From Phyllobacteriaceae bacterium (GTDB lineage: Bacteria; Pseudomonadota; Alphaproteobacteria; Rhizobiales; Devosiaceae): 6,952 bases of DNA. Within the stretch, counting starts at the first letter, position 1. Every line of letters begins with the position of its first letter. Positions 5,840-6,952 of this stretch are shown piece after piece. The notes beneath the pieces were generated by a model. The model was not told where the DNA came from and ran no database searches. It saw nothing but the letters and a program-made list of their open reading frames with translations. Made by a program: the position numbers and the translations under genes. Location of the stretch: NCBI GenBank assembly GCA_012799265.1, contig JAAZLP010000203.1, positions 1-6,952 of the forward strand, read 5' to 3'.

Positions 5840-6574
5840 TCAGATCTCCTCGAACACCCCCGTCTCAACGTTGTAGACCCGGCCCTGTTCGTCAAGAGAT
5901 GGATTGAGCAGGTCTATCAGTGCCGGCGCGATGTCGTCGGGGGTGGGGAGGGTTTGTGGGTCTTCGCCAGGCATGGCCTTGGCACGCATCGCGGTGCGTA
6001 CGGCCCCAGGATAAAATGCATTGACGCGCACAGTCGTCGATGCCAATTCGCCGGCGTAGGATTTCACAAGCGCATCAAGCGCTGCCTTGCTGGCAGCATA
6101 AAGGCCCCAGAACGGCCGCTTGGAACGGGCGGAGGAGGACGAGATAAACACGGCACGCCCGTTCTCGGCGGCGCGCAACAGTGCGTCCAGCGAGCGGATC
6201 AGCCTGTAGTTAGCCGTGACATTAACGGCGAAGATCTTGTCGAAATCGTCGGGCTTGATATGCGCGACCGGGTTGAGCACGCCCAACTGGCCAGCATTGG
6301 CAATTAGACCGTCGAGGTGGCCCCAGCGCTCAAAGATCGCTGCGCCCAAACGATCAATGGCGTCGCCATCGCGCAGGTCGAGTGGCACGAGTGTCGTCGA
6401 GCCGCCAAACTTCTGGATTTCGTCGTCGAGCGCTTCAAGGCCGGCCACCGTTCGCGCCACTGCAATGACGTGGGCACCACGCCGAGCGGCCTGAAGTGCG
6501 GCGGCATAGCCGATCCCCCGCGAGGCGCCGGTGACCAGTACGATCTTGCCTGCGAGCTCAGTCTTTTCAGTCAT
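5840..6574 (-). CDS. SDR family NAD(P)-dependent oxidoreductase
   Basis: A 244-residue classical short-chain dehydrogenase/reductase, cytosolic, of unknown substrate. The cofactor loop is TGASRGIG at 15-22. A conserved Asp lies in LDLRD (65-69), and NAG is at 93-95. The catalytic set is Asn118 (FAVNVTANY), a Ser in the SSSS run at 145-148, Tyr159 and Lys163 (YAASK), with PGAVRT at 189-194. Arg41 after the second strand (VARTVAG) would favour NADP(H), though this is only a hint. Length and motifs are complete. The ATG at 6574 shares one base with the purF stop codon (TAATG), and AAGGAA (6588-6583) sits 8 nt upstream within purF. I recall SDR genes directly after purF in alphaproteobacteria, but a role in purine synthesis is not established. 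Confidence 0.95.
   Translation of the reverse strand: MTEKTELAGKIVLVTGASRGIGYAAALQAARRGAHVIAVARTVAGLEALDDEIQKFGGSTTLVPLDLRDGDAIDRLGAAIFERWGHLDGLIANAGQLGVLNPVAHIKPDDFDKIFAVNVTANYRLIRSLDALLRAAENGRAVFISSSSARSKRPFWGLYAASKAALDALVKSYAGELASTTVRVNAFYPGAVRTAMRAKAMPGEDPQTLPTPDDIAPALIDLLNPSLDEQGRVYNVETGVFEEI
5846..5851 (-). promoter_or_regulatory. Ribosome binding site that sets the TTG start of the GNAT gene
   Basis: GAGGAG lies in the last codons of the SDR gene, 6 nt before TTG at 5839. This strong match decides for the TTG start and points to coupling with SDR termination at the adjoining TGA. Confidence 0.6.
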
Positions 6575-6952
6575 TAGCCTGCTTCCTTGAGCAGCGAAAT
6601 CTGCTTGGGATCGCTCGTTGTCCGACCGTTCAGGTCGGTCAGGTTGGTCGGGTAGTCACCGGTGAAATAGTGGTCGGTAAACTGCGGCGCCAGGTTGTTG
6701 CGCTTCTCGCCGCCCACAGCCGTATAGAGGCCGTCGATAGAGAGGAAGGCCAGCGAATCTGCGCCGATATAGCGGCACATCGCATCGATATCGGCATACT
6801 GATTGGCCAGGAGCTTATCCGGATCTGGCGTGTCGATGCCGTAATAGTCCGAATGGAAGATCATGGGGCTCGCCACACGGATATGGACTTCCGTCGCACC
6901 GGCATCGCGGATCATCTGAACAATCTTGATCGAGGTCGTGCCACGGACAATC
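6574..6952 (-). CDS. purF: Amidophosphoribosyltransferase PurF, C-terminal part (cut by window edge)
   Basis: PurF makes 5-phosphoribosylamine from PRPP and glutamine, the first committed step of de novo purine synthesis. Only the last 125 residues are inside the window; the start and the glutaminase domain lie beyond 6952. The visible part opens with IVRGTTSIKIVQMIRDAGA, the end of the PRPP-binding loop of the phosphoribosyltransferase domain. HIRVASPMIFHSDYYGIDTP and YIGADSLAFLSIDGLYTAVGG follow, both strongly conserved in PurF. The C-terminus ends in SLLKEAG, and the TAA overlaps the SDR start by one base. A full protein would be about 500 residues in the family. It is the first visible gene of a three-gene minus-strand operon; the promoter is outside the window. 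Confidence 0.96.
   Translation of the reverse strand, partial: IVRGTTSIKIVQMIRDAGATEVHIRVASPMIFHSDYYGIDTPDPDKLLANQYADIDAMCRYIGADSLAFLSIDGLYTAVGGEKRNNLAPQFTDHYFTGDYPTNLTDLNGRTTSDPKQISLLKEAG
6583..6588 (-). promoter_or_regulatory. Ribosome binding site of the SDR gene inside purF
   Basis: AAGGAA in the last purF codons lies 8 nt before the ATG at 6574. It supports the overlapping TAATG start and coupled translation. Confidence 0.55.

Overview
The window looks like a GC-rich alphaproteobacterial chromosome, probably Hyphomicrobiales and plausibly Devosia-like. That placement rests on protein style and gene content (a membrane-anchored TPR/YfgM-like protein next to Der, and purF followed by a short-chain dehydrogenase). 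It is a recognition-based guess, not a database result. Most of the window is housekeeping sequence. I found no phage, IS element, CRISPR array, tRNA or rRNA, and no convincing new system.

Layout. (1) Positions 1-310 hold no supportable gene. The first part is AT-rich with a T8 run, followed by several strong inverted repeats downstream of the next gene. (2) Positions 311-1420, minus strand: a membrane acyltransferase (acyltransferase_3 family) broken by two opposite single-base frameshifts, both in homopolymer runs. All family motifs survive across the three frames. (3) Positions 1421-1582: a divergent intergenic region with candidate promoters and a 7+7 bp dyad. (4) Positions 1583-3802, plus strand: a YfgM-like TPR membrane protein and the ribosome-assembly GTPase Der, 21 nt apart and probably one operon. 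The bamB gene often found between these two families is absent. (5) A nested stem-loop follows der, then a CorC/HlyC-type (CNNM/DUF21-CBS) membrane protein at 3938-5227 that can only start at a TTG codon. (6) A dyad hairpin at 5237-5260 separates it from a convergent minus-strand operon read from 6952 down to 5246: the C-terminal end of purF, an SDR oxidoreductase and a GNAT acetyltransferase. The three reading frames are packed with 1-nt overlap or zero spacing, so their translation is probably coupled.

The genes do not form a single pathway. Der and the YfgM-like protein concern ribosome assembly and envelope protein traffic. PurF catalyses the first committed step of purine synthesis. The CorC-like protein probably concerns divalent metal handling. 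The acyltransferase is the accessory-looking element. The observations most worth checking are its two compensating frameshifts, the dyad in its promoter region, and the nested hairpin after der.
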